In this document: positions 29,999 through 39,964 of the stretch, piece by piece | Position numbering within the stretch: the stretch's first letter is position 1 | How the letters are laid out: each line of letters opens with the position of its first letter | Source of the DNA: Shewanella ulleungensis | GTDB taxonomy: Bacteria > Pseudomonadota > Gammaproteobacteria > Enterobacterales > Shewanellaceae | Length of the DNA stretch: 64,000 bases | Assembly: GCF_014648315.1 (NCBI RefSeq) | Contig: NZ_BMQW01000004.1 | Coordinates: forward strand, 62,001 to 126,000 | Direction: 5' to 3' | The notes under the pieces: model-generated | Database searches by the model: none | Seen by the model: only the letters and a program-made list of their open reading frames with translations | Told to the model about the DNA's origin: nothing | Translations under genes and position numbers: made by a program

Positions 29999-30298
29999 TT
30001 AATGGCAATACATATTATTTAGCACTTGGATCAGCTCTTTTACCTCATCACTCTTTAATGAATAAAAAACGGTCTGTGCTTCTTTCCTGGTACACACTAA
30101 ATTATCTTTGCGAAGCCATGCTAAATGTTGAGATAAGGCCGATTGGCTCAATCCCAATTTTTTGTTCATTTCTCCGACACACATTTCACCTTCATTAAGA
30201 AGGTGACACAAAATAAACAATCTACGTTCATTTGCTAATGCTTTTAGCAACACTACTGCATGATCTGCTTGATGCTGCATTTTTTCTATATTCATCAC
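29999..30298 (-). CDS. ArsR/SmtB family regulator, YgaV/SqrR-like
   Basis: The 99-residue protein is a winged-helix ArsR-family repressor with LSQSALSQHLAWLRKDNLV as the recognition region. It resembles E. coli YgaV and SqrR/BigR: Cys31 (FILCHLL) and Cys98 near the end (NNMYCH) are placed like the dithiol pair these proteins use to sense persulfide. That sensing role is inference. The first codon may be GTG (30298), with AGGAG nine bases upstream, or ATG three bases later. No sulfide or rhodanese gene is next to it; the neighbours are an M28 peptidase and rpsT. Confidence 0.82.
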   Translation of the reverse strand: MMNIEKMQHQADHAVVLLKALANERRLFILCHLLNEGEMCVGEMNKKLGLSQSALSQHLAWLRKDNLVCTRKEAQTVFYSLKSDEVKELIQVLNNMYCH

Positions 30299-30429
30299 GA
30301 GTATGTTCTCCTAAATCTAACCCCGCACTAATATAGCGTTCCCTTACAAATAGAGTCGGGACATAAAGCACACTTTTTGGTAGATTGTTGTAAAAAGTGA
30401 GACTTAGCTAAAATAATCAAAGGAAACTC

Positions 30430-31875
30430 ATGAAACACTTTCAAACGGCAAGCCTCTTCGGCGCCATTTTTGTCGCGCTGGTTGGCTGTCAAACAATTTC
30501 GCCGACTAAAACAACAACCCCAAAATTGGTTATTAATAATTCAGATGATGCTCAAATTAGCCAACAATTAGCTAAACAAGCGTTATCGTCACGTTTAAGC
30601 TACGACATTGTAGAATCGCTTACGGTAGAAGTTGGGCCACGATTAGCTGGAACAGATAAAGATATTGTCGCTGTAGATTGGGCCATGGAAAAACTTTGGC
30701 TAATGGGGTTTGACAAAGTATATAAAGAGTCGGTACAAGTTCCGGCTTGGTCACGCGGCTCAGCCCACGCAAGTATCGTATCACCTTACGAGCAACCGTT
30801 AGTTGTTACAGCACTAGGCGGCAGCGTTGCGACACCGGTAAATGGTATTCAAGCCTCTATCGTACGTTTTGAAAGCCTAGAAGAACTGAAAAACGCTTCA
30901 CCAGGTCGTATAGAAGGCAAAATCGTATTTATCGATCATAAAACAGAGCGTCATATTACGGGTAAAGGTTATGGCGAAAGTGTTGGAGGTCGTTCACGTG
31001 GTGCGGTGGCTGCTGCAGAAAAAGGGGCGGTTGCCATTGTGATCCGTTCGATTGGTACTGACCATGACAGAATGGCCCACACAGGTATGATGCGTTATGA
31101 AGAAGGGATCCCAAAAATTCCTGCTGCAGCCATGTCTAACCCGGATGCCGATTTAATTAATGCCATGTTAAAGCGAGATCCTAATATTGTGCTGTCGTTA
31201 AATATGACCCCAGAAAACCAAGGAATAGCGACATCATATAACGTAATAGCAGAAGTTACCGGTAGCAGTAAGCCAGATGAAATAGTATTAATCGGTGCAC
31301 ATTTAGATTCGTGGGATGAAGGCACTGGTGCAATTGATGACGGTGCAGGTGTCGCCATTGTCACAACGGCAGCTAAACTCATTTTAGACTTACCACAAAA
31401 ACCGGCCCGCACAATTAGAGTCGTATTATTTGCCGCTGAAGAAGTTGGTATCGTTGGCGCTAAAGCATATGCTGAACAACATGCAGATGAGTTAGATAAA
31501 CATTACATAGCTGCAGAGTCTGATTTTGGGGCTGGTCCAGTGTATAAAATCGATTTTAACGTTAATCCAGATACGTTTGAGCAAGTTAAGCAAGAACACT
31601 CAGCCATGACTTTGTTTGGAGTGCAATTAGGTAATAATGAAGCATCTGGAGGCCCTGATGTGTCAATAATGCCTGCATTAGGGGTACCGGTGGCATCGCT
31701 CAATCAAGATGGTACTGACTATTTTGATTATCACCACACACCAAATGACACCTTAGATAAAATTGATCCTAAGAAGCTTGCGCAAAGCGCTGCGGCTTAT
31801 GCTCAATTTGCTTATATGATGGCCCAGTCAGAAATTGATTTAAGACCCATAAAGCAAAAAGAAGCTCAACATTAA
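30430..31875 (+). CDS. M28 family zinc peptidase, lipoprotein
   Basis: The 481-residue protein begins with a lipoprotein signal (lipobox LVGC, Cys20). An inserted PA-like region covers about residues 110-260, and the M28 catalytic domain follows. Zinc-ligand blocks visible are LIGAHLDSWDEGTGAIDDGAG, FAAEEVGIVGA (general base Glu in the EE pair), AESDFGAG and YHHTPNDTLD. Such enzymes are usually aminopeptidases or carboxypeptidases working in the periplasm; the substrate cannot be told. AAAGGAAAC serves as the ribosome binding site. A convergent terminator separates it from yaaA. Confidence 0.92.
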   Translation: MKHFQTASLFGAIFVALVGCQTISPTKTTTPKLVINNSDDAQISQQLAKQALSSRLSYDIVESLTVEVGPRLAGTDKDIVAVDWAMEKLWLMGFDKVYKESVQVPAWSRGSAHASIVSPYEQPLVVTALGGSVATPVNGIQASIVRFESLEELKNASPGRIEGKIVFIDHKTERHITGKGYGESVGGRSRGAVAAAEKGAVAIVIRSIGTDHDRMAHTGMMRYEEGIPKIPAAAMSNPDADLINAMLKRDPNIVLSLNMTPENQGIATSYNVIAEVTGSSKPDEIVLIGAHLDSWDEGTGAIDDGAGVAIVTTAAKLILDLPQKPARTIRVVLFAAEEVGIVGAKAYAEQHADELDKHYIAAESDFGAGPVYKIDFNVNPDTFEQVKQEHSAMTLFGVQLGNNEASGGPDVSIMPALGVPVASLNQDGTDYFDYHHTPNDTLDKIDPKKLAQSAAAYAQFAYMMAQSEIDLRPIKQKEAQH

Positions 31876-31906
31876 CAACATGGGATCTTGACAGCGGCAT
31901 TAGACT

Positions 31907-31943
31907 AAAAAGCCCTTAGTTAATCATTAACTAAGGGCTTTTT
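31907..31943. terminator. Bidirectional terminator between the M28 peptidase and yaaA
   Basis: A perfect 17-bp stem (AAAAAGCCCTTAGTTAA and complement) with a 3-base loop, A-rich on one side and T-rich on the other, lies between two convergent genes. Confidence 0.95.
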
Positions 31944-31983
31944 GTAATTTATGTAAGCTGGATTCATATCAAAATACAGTTAA

Positions 31984-32760
31984 TTATTTTTGTTCATCGC
32001 GTAAAAAAACAGGCTCTGTCGGAGTTGATTGCGCAGTGTTGTAGTAATACCCTTCAAGATCAAACTGGGTTAGTTGTTCGATGTTTTTAGGTTTTTTATC
32101 TACTATATAGCGGGCCATCAGGCCACGGGCCTTTTTTGCGTAAAAACTGATCACTTTAAACTGGCCATTTTTACAATCTTTAAATACCGGTGTGATTAAC
32201 TGCCCTGCAAGTTGTTTCACCTTAACCGATTTAAAGTATTCGTTTGATGCAAGATTGACAATAATATCGTCACCTTGTTCTTGTAGTGCTTTATTCACTT
32301 CTTCGGTAATCGTTTCGCCCCAAAAAGAATAGAGGTTATTACCTTTAGGGTTAGCCAATTTAGTTCCCATTTCTAGGCGATATGGCTGAATTAAATCCAA
32401 TGGTTTAAGCAAACCGTACAAACCAGACAAAATGCGCACGTGTTTTTGGCTCGCACTGATTTGTGACTCAGATAAATGGTCGGCATCAAACCCGGTATAA
32501 ACATCCCCTCTAAAAGCAAATATGGCTTGCTTTGCATTCTTTAGCGTAAAGGGAGGCTGCCAGTCAGCAAAGCGCGCAGCATTTAATCCTGCAATGTTGT
32601 CGCTGACTTTCATCAAGCTGGCAATATCCATTGGCGTTAACTCTCGACACACGTCGATCAATTCTTGGCTTTGCTTCAATAAAGTCGCTTGAGTAAACGT
32701 ATTGGTGATTGGAGGATTGTCGAAATCCAATGTTTTAGCAGGTGATATTAAAACCAGCAT
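31984..32760 (-). CDS. yaaA: YaaA family peroxide stress protein
   Basis: The 258-residue protein begins [14 protein letters not shown] and has the DUF328 segments [23 protein letters not shown] and the C-terminal [12 protein letters not shown]. In E. coli YaaA belongs to the OxyR regulon, binds DNA and limits free iron during hydrogen peroxide stress. It is a single gene here, downstream of the symporter on the same strand but behind that gene's terminator. Confidence 0.95.
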   Translation of the reverse strand: MLVLISPAKTLDFDNPPITNTFTQATLLKQSQELIDVCRELTPMDIASLMKVSDNIAGLNAARFADWQPPFTLKNAKQAIFAFRGDVYTGFDADHLSESQISASQKHVRILSGLYGLLKPLDLIQPYRLEMGTKLANPKGNNLYSFWGETITEEVNKALQEQGDDIIVNLASNEYFKSVKVKQLAGQLITPVFKDCKNGQFKVISFYAKKARGLMARYIVDKKPKNIEQLTQFDLEGYYYNTAQSTPTEPVFLRDEQK

Positions 32761-32809
32761 AAGTGCACTCCAAATAAAATCATGGCTTTATGATACTTAA
32801 CTGACATAA

Positions 32810-32838
32810 AAAAACCATGCCGAAATAGCATGGTTTTT
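32810..32838 (-). terminator. Terminator after the AGCS symporter
   Basis: An 11-bp perfect stem AAAAACCATGC/GCATGGTTTTT with a 7-base loop has a T-run on the reverse strand, 24 bases beyond the stop codon. Confidence 0.92.
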
Positions 32839-32861
32839 TCGATTGCCCTAACCTACAAATA

Positions 32862-34304
32862 CTATTTTTTAGCGGGTTCGGTAGAATTAGGCCAAATTTT
32901 CTCTTCTAACTGATCGGCTAATTCTGGGAATTTACTCGTGTCAAACTTAGGATCAATACCTGCATCGATTTGCTCACGATAATCATTGATCACTCTTACC
33001 GCTAGTCCAGATAACAATACTAATGCGACTAAATTGACAATCGCCATCAAGCCCATTGATACATCCGCTAAATCCCACACCAAGCTAATTTTCGCCATAG
33101 AACCGAACATCACCATGGCCAAAACGACTAAACGGAACGCTGGTAAAGCCTTTTTACTGTTACCAGACAAAAACATTACGTTGGTCTCAGCGTATGAGTA
33201 GTTAGCAATAATAGATGTGAAACAAAATAACAGAATTGCAAAAGCAATAAATGCCCCGCCCCAATCCCCAACATGGCTTGTTAATGCACTAATGGTTTTA
33301 GCAATACCGTCAGAACCTGCCGCGGCATCACCAGAAAGCAAAATAATTGCTGCGGTAGCTGTACAAATCACGATTGTGTCTACAAACACGCCCATCATTT
33401 GCACAAAACCTTGTGACGCTGGATGATTAGGGTTAGGTGAAGCACTTGCGGCAACGTTTGCCGCACTACCCATGCCTGCCTCGTTTGAGAAAAGACCACG
33501 TGCAATACCCGCTTGCATTGCTTGAGCAACACTATATGCAATACCACCTGCTGCCGCTTCTTGCCAGCCAAATGCACTGTTTATCACGAGCATGAATACA
33601 TCTGGCAGTTTTTCAATATTCATCGCAACAACGACAAAGGCGATAGCAATATACGCAATAGCCATCACTGGAACGATTAACTCTGAGGCTTTAGCGACTT
33701 TCTTTAATCCGCCCACAATCACAAATGCACTGCATATAACAATACCGATACCGACATAGATAGGTTCAAACCCAAATACTTGAGTCATAGCACCGGTAAT
33801 CGTATTGGCTTGCACAGCATTAAAGACTAAGCCAAACGCTAAAATTAAGAAGAATGAGAACAACACGCCCATCCAGCGTTGACCTAAGCCTTTTTCCATA
33901 TAATAAGCTGGGCCGCCACGGTATTGGCCGTCGCCGTCTTTCACTTTATAAACCTGCGCCAATGTTGACTCAATCATGGCTGTAGCCATACCTAAAACGG
34001 CAATGGCCCACATCCAAAATACTGCGCCAGGACCAGCTGTACCAATTGCAACCGCTACACCGGCCATATTACCAGCACCGACACGAGCGGCCATACTGGT
34101 ACAAAAAACCTGAAATGATGATAACCCGTGCTTACCAGGGCGACGACTTATAGCCAATACTTTAATACCATGAACAAAATGGGTTAGTTGTATAAAGCCA
34201 AGGCGAATAGTGAAAAACAGACCTGCACCTACCAGGCCATAGACTAACAATTTACCCCAAAGCAAACTGTTCATGAAATTAACAATCGTTTCTAACATTG
34301 CCAT
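32862..34304 (-). CDS. Alanine/glycine:cation symporter (AGCS) family
   Basis: The 480-residue inner-membrane protein matches the AGCS (AlsT/DagA-like) family of sodium- or proton-coupled amino-acid carriers. It has around ten to eleven membrane helices and the family motifs GNMAGVAVAIGTAGPGAVFWMW and ARGLFSNEAGMGSAAN. The C-terminal tail is polar. GGGGA lies upstream of the first ATG, at long spacing; a second ATG two codons in is possible. Substrate is probably alanine or glycine by family, not shown here. Confidence 0.93.
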   Translation of the reverse strand: MAMLETIVNFMNSLLWGKLLVYGLVGAGLFFTIRLGFIQLTHFVHGIKVLAISRRPGKHGLSSFQVFCTSMAARVGAGNMAGVAVAIGTAGPGAVFWMWAIAVLGMATAMIESTLAQVYKVKDGDGQYRGGPAYYMEKGLGQRWMGVLFSFFLILAFGLVFNAVQANTITGAMTQVFGFEPIYVGIGIVICSAFVIVGGLKKVAKASELIVPVMAIAYIAIAFVVVAMNIEKLPDVFMLVINSAFGWQEAAAGGIAYSVAQAMQAGIARGLFSNEAGMGSAANVAASASPNPNHPASQGFVQMMGVFVDTIVICTATAAIILLSGDAAAGSDGIAKTISALTSHVGDWGGAFIAFAILLFCFTSIIANYSYAETNVMFLSGNSKKALPAFRLVVLAMVMFGSMAKISLVWDLADVSMGLMAIVNLVALVLLSGLAVRVINDYREQIDAGIDPKFDTSKFPELADQLEEKIWPNSTEPAKK

Positions 34305-34589
34305 ATTGTTTTATTTTCCCCGTTATAGGTTATTTTTTTATTTCAGGTTTAGACCTGAATATTAATCTCTTCATAAACAGACTGAGCACGTCATTGTGCA
34401 AACTGTTTTGCGTTAAACGTTTTACCGTTTAAAAATATCAACGTTAATCAATCATTATAAAAGCTAAAGTATGCATATTCATAGGGATTGTTTTGTGAGG
34501 TCTTTGAATGCTAAAAGCATGTTACCTAGCAGATATTTTACATAAGTAAATGACACGTTCAGGTAACACAAATAAAACAAAATACCGCA

Positions 34590-34605
34590 AGTGACCGCTA
34601 TCACA
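34590..34605. promoter_or_regulatory. CRP-like binding site between the symporter and xfp
   Basis: AGTGA-N6-TCACA differs from the consensus TGTGA-N6-TCACA at one base. It lies in the 515-base gap between the divergent AGCS gene and xfp, 215 bases from the xfp start and 285 from the symporter start. CRP is a major respiration and carbon regulator in Shewanella. I see no other features in this gap. Confidence 0.55.
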
Positions 34606-34819
34606 CTTTAACACTTCTGCTATTAATGCTCTATTCATAATACCTCCACAAATCGTTACTAAATTTCAAGCAGTTAGCCCGATAACGATTAAAAGTGCGA
34701 TCTAACATCAAATTCATTACTCAAAACTTAGATAAAGGCCACATTATTGTAACTAAATTACGAATACAGTGTTTCCCAAGAAAGTTAATCAAATATTTTC
34801 ACTTTTAATCGAGGTCACT

Positions 34820-37186
34820 ATGACTAACTCAAATGAGATCACAGCGCTAAAAAAATATGTAAGAGCAACTAACTTCCTTGCTACTTCACAAATTTACCTA
34901 AAGCAAAACGTACTTTACAAACGTTCTTTACAGCATACTGATATCAAACCACGCCTGTTGGGCCATTGGGGGACGTGTCCTGGTATCAACTTCGTTTATG
35001 CCAACGTAAACCGCCTTATTGTTAAACATAATCGTGAATTCATTTACCTTGTTGGTCCTGGCCACGGCTTCCCTGCTGTTCAAGCAAACTTATTTATGGA
35101 AGGTTCTTTAAGCCATTTCTACCCTGATACAATTCCGTTTACAGAAACAGGTATCGAAGATATCTGTAAAAAATTCTCGGCAGCATATGGTTACCCATCA
35201 CACGCAAACCCAGAAGCGCCAGGACAAATCCTTGAAGGCGGTGAACTTGGTTATTCATTATCTGTAGCTTGGGGCTCTGTATTAGATAATCCTAACCTTA
35301 TTGCAGCATGTTTAATTGGTGACGGCGAAGCAGAAACCGGTCCATTAGCGGCATCTTGGTACGCAAACCGTTTAGTGTCTCCAGATAATAACGGTGCAGT
35401 TTTACCTATCGTTCACATCAACGGTTACAAAATCTCAGGTCCTACTCGTATGGGGCGTATGAGCCATGAAGAACTTGATTTAGAATTCCGTGGTCTGGGT
35501 TACCACCCAATCATTGTTGACGATGAACTGGATACCGATATCTATGAGCAGATGACCGCTGCGATGGATTTATCTTATGACATGATTACCGATATACAGC
35601 GCCGTGCTCGCTCTGGCGAAGATGTTGTTAAACCACGCTGGCCTGTTATCTTAATGAGAACAGCCAAAGGCTGGACTGGTACTTCTGAGTATGCAGGTAA
35701 AAAGCTTGAAGGTAACTGCGAATCTCACCAGGTTATCGTCAATAACTGTGCAACCGATAAAGGTCATTTAGAAGCGCTTGATCAATGGCTAGCGAGTTAT
35801 AAGTTTGATGAACTAGTGCAAACTACCGCTGCTGGTGAATTAGTATTTGATAAAGACATTTTATCTTTAGTACCGCCAAAAGACTTATGTTGTGGTCGTC
35901 AGCGTCTAAGTTACGGTGGCGAAGTAGTGCGTGCCTTAGCTAACCCAGATCTTGCTAAGTTAGGTTATGGCGCTGAAACGCCTCGTGGCCAACGTGGTTT
36001 TTCAATGTTAAAAATGGGCCAATGGATGCGCGATGCATTCAAGCTTAACCGCGATCAACGTAACTTGCGCATCTTCAGCCCTGACGAAACTTACTCAAAT
36101 CAATTACAAGCTGTATTTGAAGAAACAGATCGCGCTTGGCAGTGGCCAATTGAGAGCTGGGATGAAGATATGTCTCGTGACGGTCGTGTCATTGAGCTGT
36201 TATCTGAAAACTTACTTTTTGGTATGTTACATGGCTACACAGTAACAGGCCGTCACGGTATGTTCCCAACTTATGAAGCTTTCTCTCAAGTCGTATCATC
36301 AATGGCTGACCAGTACTGTAAATATGTGCATGCTAGCCAAGACATACATTTCCGTAAGCCAATCCCTGCATGTAACGTGGTATTGTCTTCGCTATTAGAA
36401 CGTCAAGATCACAACGGTTATTCTCACCAGAACCCGTCTTTCCTTGGCGCGATGCTTGAGAAGCACCCAAATATTATCTCAGCTTATTTACCAGCAGATG
36501 CTAACAGCACCTTGGTGTATACCGAAAAAGCATATGCTGATCGTGACAAATTAAACATCATTGTTGCTGGTAAAAAAGCACTGCCACAATGGTTATCACT
36601 TGATGAAGCCCGTAAGCAAGCGAAAGACGGCATGATGGTGTGGGATTTTGCTTCAGATAATAATCCTGATGTTGTTTTGGCTGGCTGTGGTGATTACGCG
36701 ACTCAAGAATGTATGGCTTCATTGGTACTCATTCGTGAAATATTACCACGAGTACGTATCCGTTTCGTCAGTGTATCAGAGCTACACAGCAGTGGCTTAG
36801 GCAGTCTTGAGTTCCAAAGCAAACCTTGGATGATGGATGAAGTTTTCACTGAAGATAAAGGCGTTGTCTTTAACTATCATGGTTATCCAAATACCATCAA
36901 AAAGTTAGTATTTGATTATAAAGGTAACCGTCGTTTCCGCATTAAAGGCTATGAAGAAGAAGGTTCAACCACGACACCATTTGATATGGGGGTTCGTAAC
37001 GGAACATCTCGCTATCATTTAGTGATTGATATGGCGTACAAATTATTCCAACAAGGTGTAATTGATGAATCACAACATGTGACTATCACTACTGACATGT
37101 TACAGCGTCTTGTTGACCATAAGAACTACATTAAAGCTAATGGTGTCGATCCAGAAGAAATTGAAAACTGGGTGTGGACGCGTTAA
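34820..37186 (+). CDS. xfp: Phosphoketolase (xylulose-5-phosphate/fructose-6-phosphate)
   Basis: This thiamine diphosphate enzyme splits xylulose 5-phosphate or fructose 6-phosphate with phosphate, giving acetyl phosphate and glyceraldehyde 3-phosphate or erythrose 4-phosphate. The 788-residue product starts MTNSNEITALKKY, with GAGGT upstream; the longer frame to 34769 is unlikely. Family motifs include LGHWGTCPGINF, the GPGHGFPA stretch, the cofactor motif GDGEAETGPLA near residue 167, and SDNNPDVVLAGCGDYAT-type sequence (SDNNPDVVLAGCGD). No acetate kinase gene is adjacent. The presence of tal and pgi nearby places it in sugar-phosphate metabolism. Confidence 0.96.
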   Translation: MTNSNEITALKKYVRATNFLATSQIYLKQNVLYKRSLQHTDIKPRLLGHWGTCPGINFVYANVNRLIVKHNREFIYLVGPGHGFPAVQANLFMEGSLSHFYPDTIPFTETGIEDICKKFSAAYGYPSHANPEAPGQILEGGELGYSLSVAWGSVLDNPNLIAACLIGDGEAETGPLAASWYANRLVSPDNNGAVLPIVHINGYKISGPTRMGRMSHEELDLEFRGLGYHPIIVDDELDTDIYEQMTAAMDLSYDMITDIQRRARSGEDVVKPRWPVILMRTAKGWTGTSEYAGKKLEGNCESHQVIVNNCATDKGHLEALDQWLASYKFDELVQTTAAGELVFDKDILSLVPPKDLCCGRQRLSYGGEVVRALANPDLAKLGYGAETPRGQRGFSMLKMGQWMRDAFKLNRDQRNLRIFSPDETYSNQLQAVFEETDRAWQWPIESWDEDMSRDGRVIELLSENLLFGMLHGYTVTGRHGMFPTYEAFSQVVSSMADQYCKYVHASQDIHFRKPIPACNVVLSSLLERQDHNGYSHQNPSFLGAMLEKHPNIISAYLPADANSTLVYTEKAYADRDKLNIIVAGKKALPQWLSLDEARKQAKDGMMVWDFASDNNPDVVLAGCGDYATQECMASLVLIREILPRVRIRFVSVSELHSSGLGSLEFQSKPWMMDEVFTEDKGVVFNYHGYPNTIKKLVFDYKGNRRFRIKGYEEEGSTTTPFDMGVRNGTSRYHLVIDMAYKLFQQGVIDESQHVTITTDMLQRLVDHKNYIKANGVDPEEIENWVWTR

Positions 37187-37207
37187 TTTAAGTCTATATA
37201 ACTAATA

Positions 37208-37240
37208 AAAATACGCCTTAGTGGCGTATTTTTTTTTCAA
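37208..37240 (+). terminator. Terminator after xfp
   Basis: A perfect 10-bp stem AAAATACGCC/GGCGTATTTT with a 5-base loop continues into a run of T residues. Confidence 0.93.
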
Positions 37241-37553
37241 GATTACCAAATATATCGATAAATTAAGGTTTCTTTGAGTAACTTATTAAAAATAAAGGCG
37301 ATATTTATAATTGATTTTTAATCATTCACAGTTATGAACAACGACTCTTAGCACATGTTTTTGTTAAGCTTTTCATTTAAAAGTTATTTCTTGTACAGTG
37401 AATTTTAATTAACCATTACAAAAAATTAATCCTTTTTACTATGGAAAAACATCTAATTACAGCCCATAATTGCGCCGCTGACTAAAATACAAAGAATCAC
37501 CACGCTAAGTGTCAGTAATGCATGACCCTAACAACTCCGTTACATGCATGTAT

Positions 37554-37579
37554 GGTGGAGTAAAATAACAATGGACTAA
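37554..37579 (+). promoter_or_regulatory. Strong ribosome binding site and two-codon mini-ORF upstream of ompA-like gene
   Basis: GGTGGAG (37554-37560) is the best Shine-Dalgarno sequence in the leader, but its spacing of 10 bases fits ATG-GAC-TAA at 37571-37579, not the porin's own ATG at 37585, which is 24 bases away. A small hairpin (ACTCC...GGAGT, 37534-37561) covers the same GGAG. This could be a start-stop regulator or re-initiation signal. Confidence 0.45.
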
Positions 37580-37584
37580 AAAAT

Positions 37585-38700
37585 ATGATGAAGAACACAT
37601 TAAAAGTAGTATTACTCACCTCTATGTTACCTTTCGCAGCATCTGCAGCAGAAGGCCTAACGCCTTGGTATGTTGGTGGTGGTTTAGGTATCAACGATTA
37701 CGAACAGAACTGCGACAACGCATTAACATGTGGTGACGACGACCCATATGCTTGGGATGTGTTTGGTGGTTACTTATTTAACGAATATATCGGTATCGAA
37801 TTAGGCTACCGTGATCTAGGTAACGCAGATTGGACTGGTAATGACAGCCGTAAATATGATGTTGGCGCTTCAGGTGTTAGCGTTGGTATTGTAGGTTTTT
37901 ACCCGTTAGCTGATAAGTGGAGCCTTTCTTCAGAAGTAGGTACTTACAGCTATTTATTAGAAAACGACCAGAAATTTAATGGTAATAACCTAAGCGATTC
38001 AGGTGTTGCCCTATTTGTTGGTGCTGGTGTTGGTTATAACTTTACTGACAACCTAAAGTTACAAGCAAAATATCGTCGTTATGAAAACATGGACGCCGAT
38101 GTATTAAATAACTTGAAAATGGAAAGCAACTACTGGGGATTAGCATTAAGCTACCGCTTTGGTACTGCTGCTGCAGCTCCTGTTGCCGCTGCACCAGTTG
38201 TAGCCGCTGTTGTTGCCGCTGCTCCTGGCGATGATGATAAAGATGGTGTAACAAACAACATCGACAAGTGTCCAGATACACCAATGACTCATAAAGTAGA
38301 TGCAACTGGTTGTACTGTTTATGAAAACGTAACAACTAAATATGACTTAGGTGGTATTTTATTTGCTAACGATTCAGCTGAAATCCGCGCGGGTTCATTT
38401 GCTGATTTAGAAAAACTAGCAGACCACTTAAACAAATATCCACAGCACACTGTATCTATCGAAGGCCATGCGTCTAACGTAGGTAAAGCTGCATATAACA
38501 TGAAGCTTTCTGAGCGTCGTGCAGTAGCTGTTGCAAGCTCATTAAATACTAAGTACGGTATCAACAGTACTCGTATCAGTTCTATTGGTTATGGTGTAAC
38601 TAAACCAGTTATGCAAGGTAGCTCAGCTGAAGCAAACCGTGTAAACCGTCGCATCGAAGCGATTGTTACTGGTACTGAAAAACGTCCAGTAATGCGTTAA
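37585..38700 (+). CDS. OmpA family outer membrane protein with TSP3-type linker
   Basis: The 371-residue protein has a signal peptide (AASA-AEGL) and an N-terminal eight-strand beta-barrel (about 22-192, ending ALSYRFG). An Ala/Val/Pro-rich linker follows (194-214). Then comes a calcium-binding thrombospondin type 3-like segment (GDDDKDGVTNNIDKCPDTP) and a C-terminal OmpA peptidoglycan-binding domain with IEGHASNVG and LSERRAVAVASSL. The layout matches major OmpA/OprF-like proteins of Shewanella and Vibrio, which anchor the outer membrane to the wall. The true start could be either of two adjacent ATGs; its own Shine-Dalgarno sequence is poor. Confidence 0.93.
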   Translation: MMKNTLKVVLLTSMLPFAASAAEGLTPWYVGGGLGINDYEQNCDNALTCGDDDPYAWDVFGGYLFNEYIGIELGYRDLGNADWTGNDSRKYDVGASGVSVGIVGFYPLADKWSLSSEVGTYSYLLENDQKFNGNNLSDSGVALFVGAGVGYNFTDNLKLQAKYRRYENMDADVLNNLKMESNYWGLALSYRFGTAAAAPVAAAPVVAAVVAAAPGDDDKDGVTNNIDKCPDTPMTHKVDATGCTVYENVTTKYDLGGILFANDSAEIRAGSFADLEKLADHLNKYPQHTVSIEGHASNVGKAAYNMKLSERRAVAVASSLNTKYGINSTRISSIGYGVTKPVMQGSSAEANRVNRRIEAIVTGTEKRPVMR

Positions 38701-38728
38701 TCTTTACATTTTTACGCTACACTTTAAA

Positions 38729-38753
38729 AGTCGCTGCTTGCAGCGGCTTTTTT
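38729..38753 (+). terminator. Terminator after the OmpA-like gene
   Basis: An 8-bp stem AGTCGCTG/CAGCGGCT (one G-T pair) with loop CTTG is followed by six T residues. Confidence 0.88.
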
Positions 38754-38995
38754 ATTTTCAGAACAGCCTAAATTGAGCAAAACACTGATAACCACTGACG
38801 TTGCTGTGATAGAGTTGCAAGCGCCTTTCAATTTGGTTAACCAATTCTGTTCATTTAGCAACAATATCAGCCGAAAAAGGGCGAAAAATAAGGGTTATTT
38901 CGTAATTTTTTTACAAATTAAGTTGGAATAATCATTAAAATCGCTTCTAATAAAGATATAGTTCTATATTAATTGCTTACCGAGAGGAAATTTTC

Positions 38996-39949
38996 ATGGC
39001 CAACACACTCGCGCAACTCAAATCATTCACCACCATCGTTGCTGATACCGGCGATATAGAGGCAATTAAGCGTTACCAGCCTGAAGATGCGACCACCAAC
39101 CCATCATTAATCTTAAAAGCATCTCAAATCCCAGAATATGCACCGCTTATTGATGATGCTATCGCATGGTCTAAGACACAGAGCAGCAATATTGAACAAC
39201 AAATTGAAGATGCAGGTGATAAGCTTGCTGTGAATATCGGTGTTGAAATCTTAAAAATAGTTCCAGGCCGCATCTCAACAGAAGTTGATGCTCGTCTATC
39301 TTTTGATAAACAACGCTCAATTGATAAAGCGCATAAGCTAATCAAGCTTTATAAAGAAGCGGGTATCGACAAATCTCGTATCTTGATTAAGCTAGCTTCA
39401 ACTTGGGAAGGTATTTGTGCAGCAAAAGAGCTAGAAAAAGAAGGTATAAACTGTAACTTAACCTTACTATTTAGCTTTGCTCAAGCAAGAGCATGTGCTG
39501 AAGCTGGTGTTTATCTTATTTCTCCTTTTGTTGGCCGTATTCTAGATTGGTATAAAAAAGACACTGGTCAAGATTACACAGCGCAAACCGATCCTGGTGT
39601 TGTTTCTGTGACAGAAATCTATGACTACTACAAGCAACACGGTTACAACACAGTCGTGATGGGTGCTAGTTTCAGAAACATCGGTGAAATTATAGAACTA
39701 GCGGGTTGTGATCGCTTAACCATTGGCCCTGCACTACTTGAAGAGCTCGCCAACACTGACGTGACAATTAGCCGTAAGCTTGTAGCGACAACATCAACCG
39801 TTGCAGCACCAACAGCATTAACTGAAGAACAATTCCGTTGGGCATTTAACGAAGATCCGATGGCCGTTGATAAATTAGCCGAAGGCATTCGCAACTTTGC
39901 TATTGACCAAGGTAAGCTAGAAGTTATGTTAAAAACCAAATTAAGCTAG
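38996..39949 (+). CDS. tal: Transaldolase
   Basis: Transaldolase transfers a dihydroxyacetone unit between sugar phosphates in the pentose phosphate pathway. The 317-residue protein matches E. coli TalB. The Schiff-base lysine is Lys132 ([11 protein letters not shown]); the motifs [11 protein letters not shown] and [10 protein letters not shown] are present. A GAGAGGAAA ribosome binding site precedes it. pgi follows after 15 bases in the same transcript. Confidence 0.97.
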   Translation: MANTLAQLKSFTTIVADTGDIEAIKRYQPEDATTNPSLILKASQIPEYAPLIDDAIAWSKTQSSNIEQQIEDAGDKLAVNIGVEILKIVPGRISTEVDARLSFDKQRSIDKAHKLIKLYKEAGIDKSRILIKLASTWEGICAAKELEKEGINCNLTLLFSFAQARACAEAGVYLISPFVGRILDWYKKDTGQDYTAQTDPGVVSVTEIYDYYKQHGYNTVVMGASFRNIGEIIELAGCDRLTIGPALLEELANTDVTISRKLVATTSTVAAPTALTEEQFRWAFNEDPMAVDKLAEGIRNFAIDQGKLEVMLKTKLS

Positions 39950-39964
39950 TTGGAGACTTTACTC

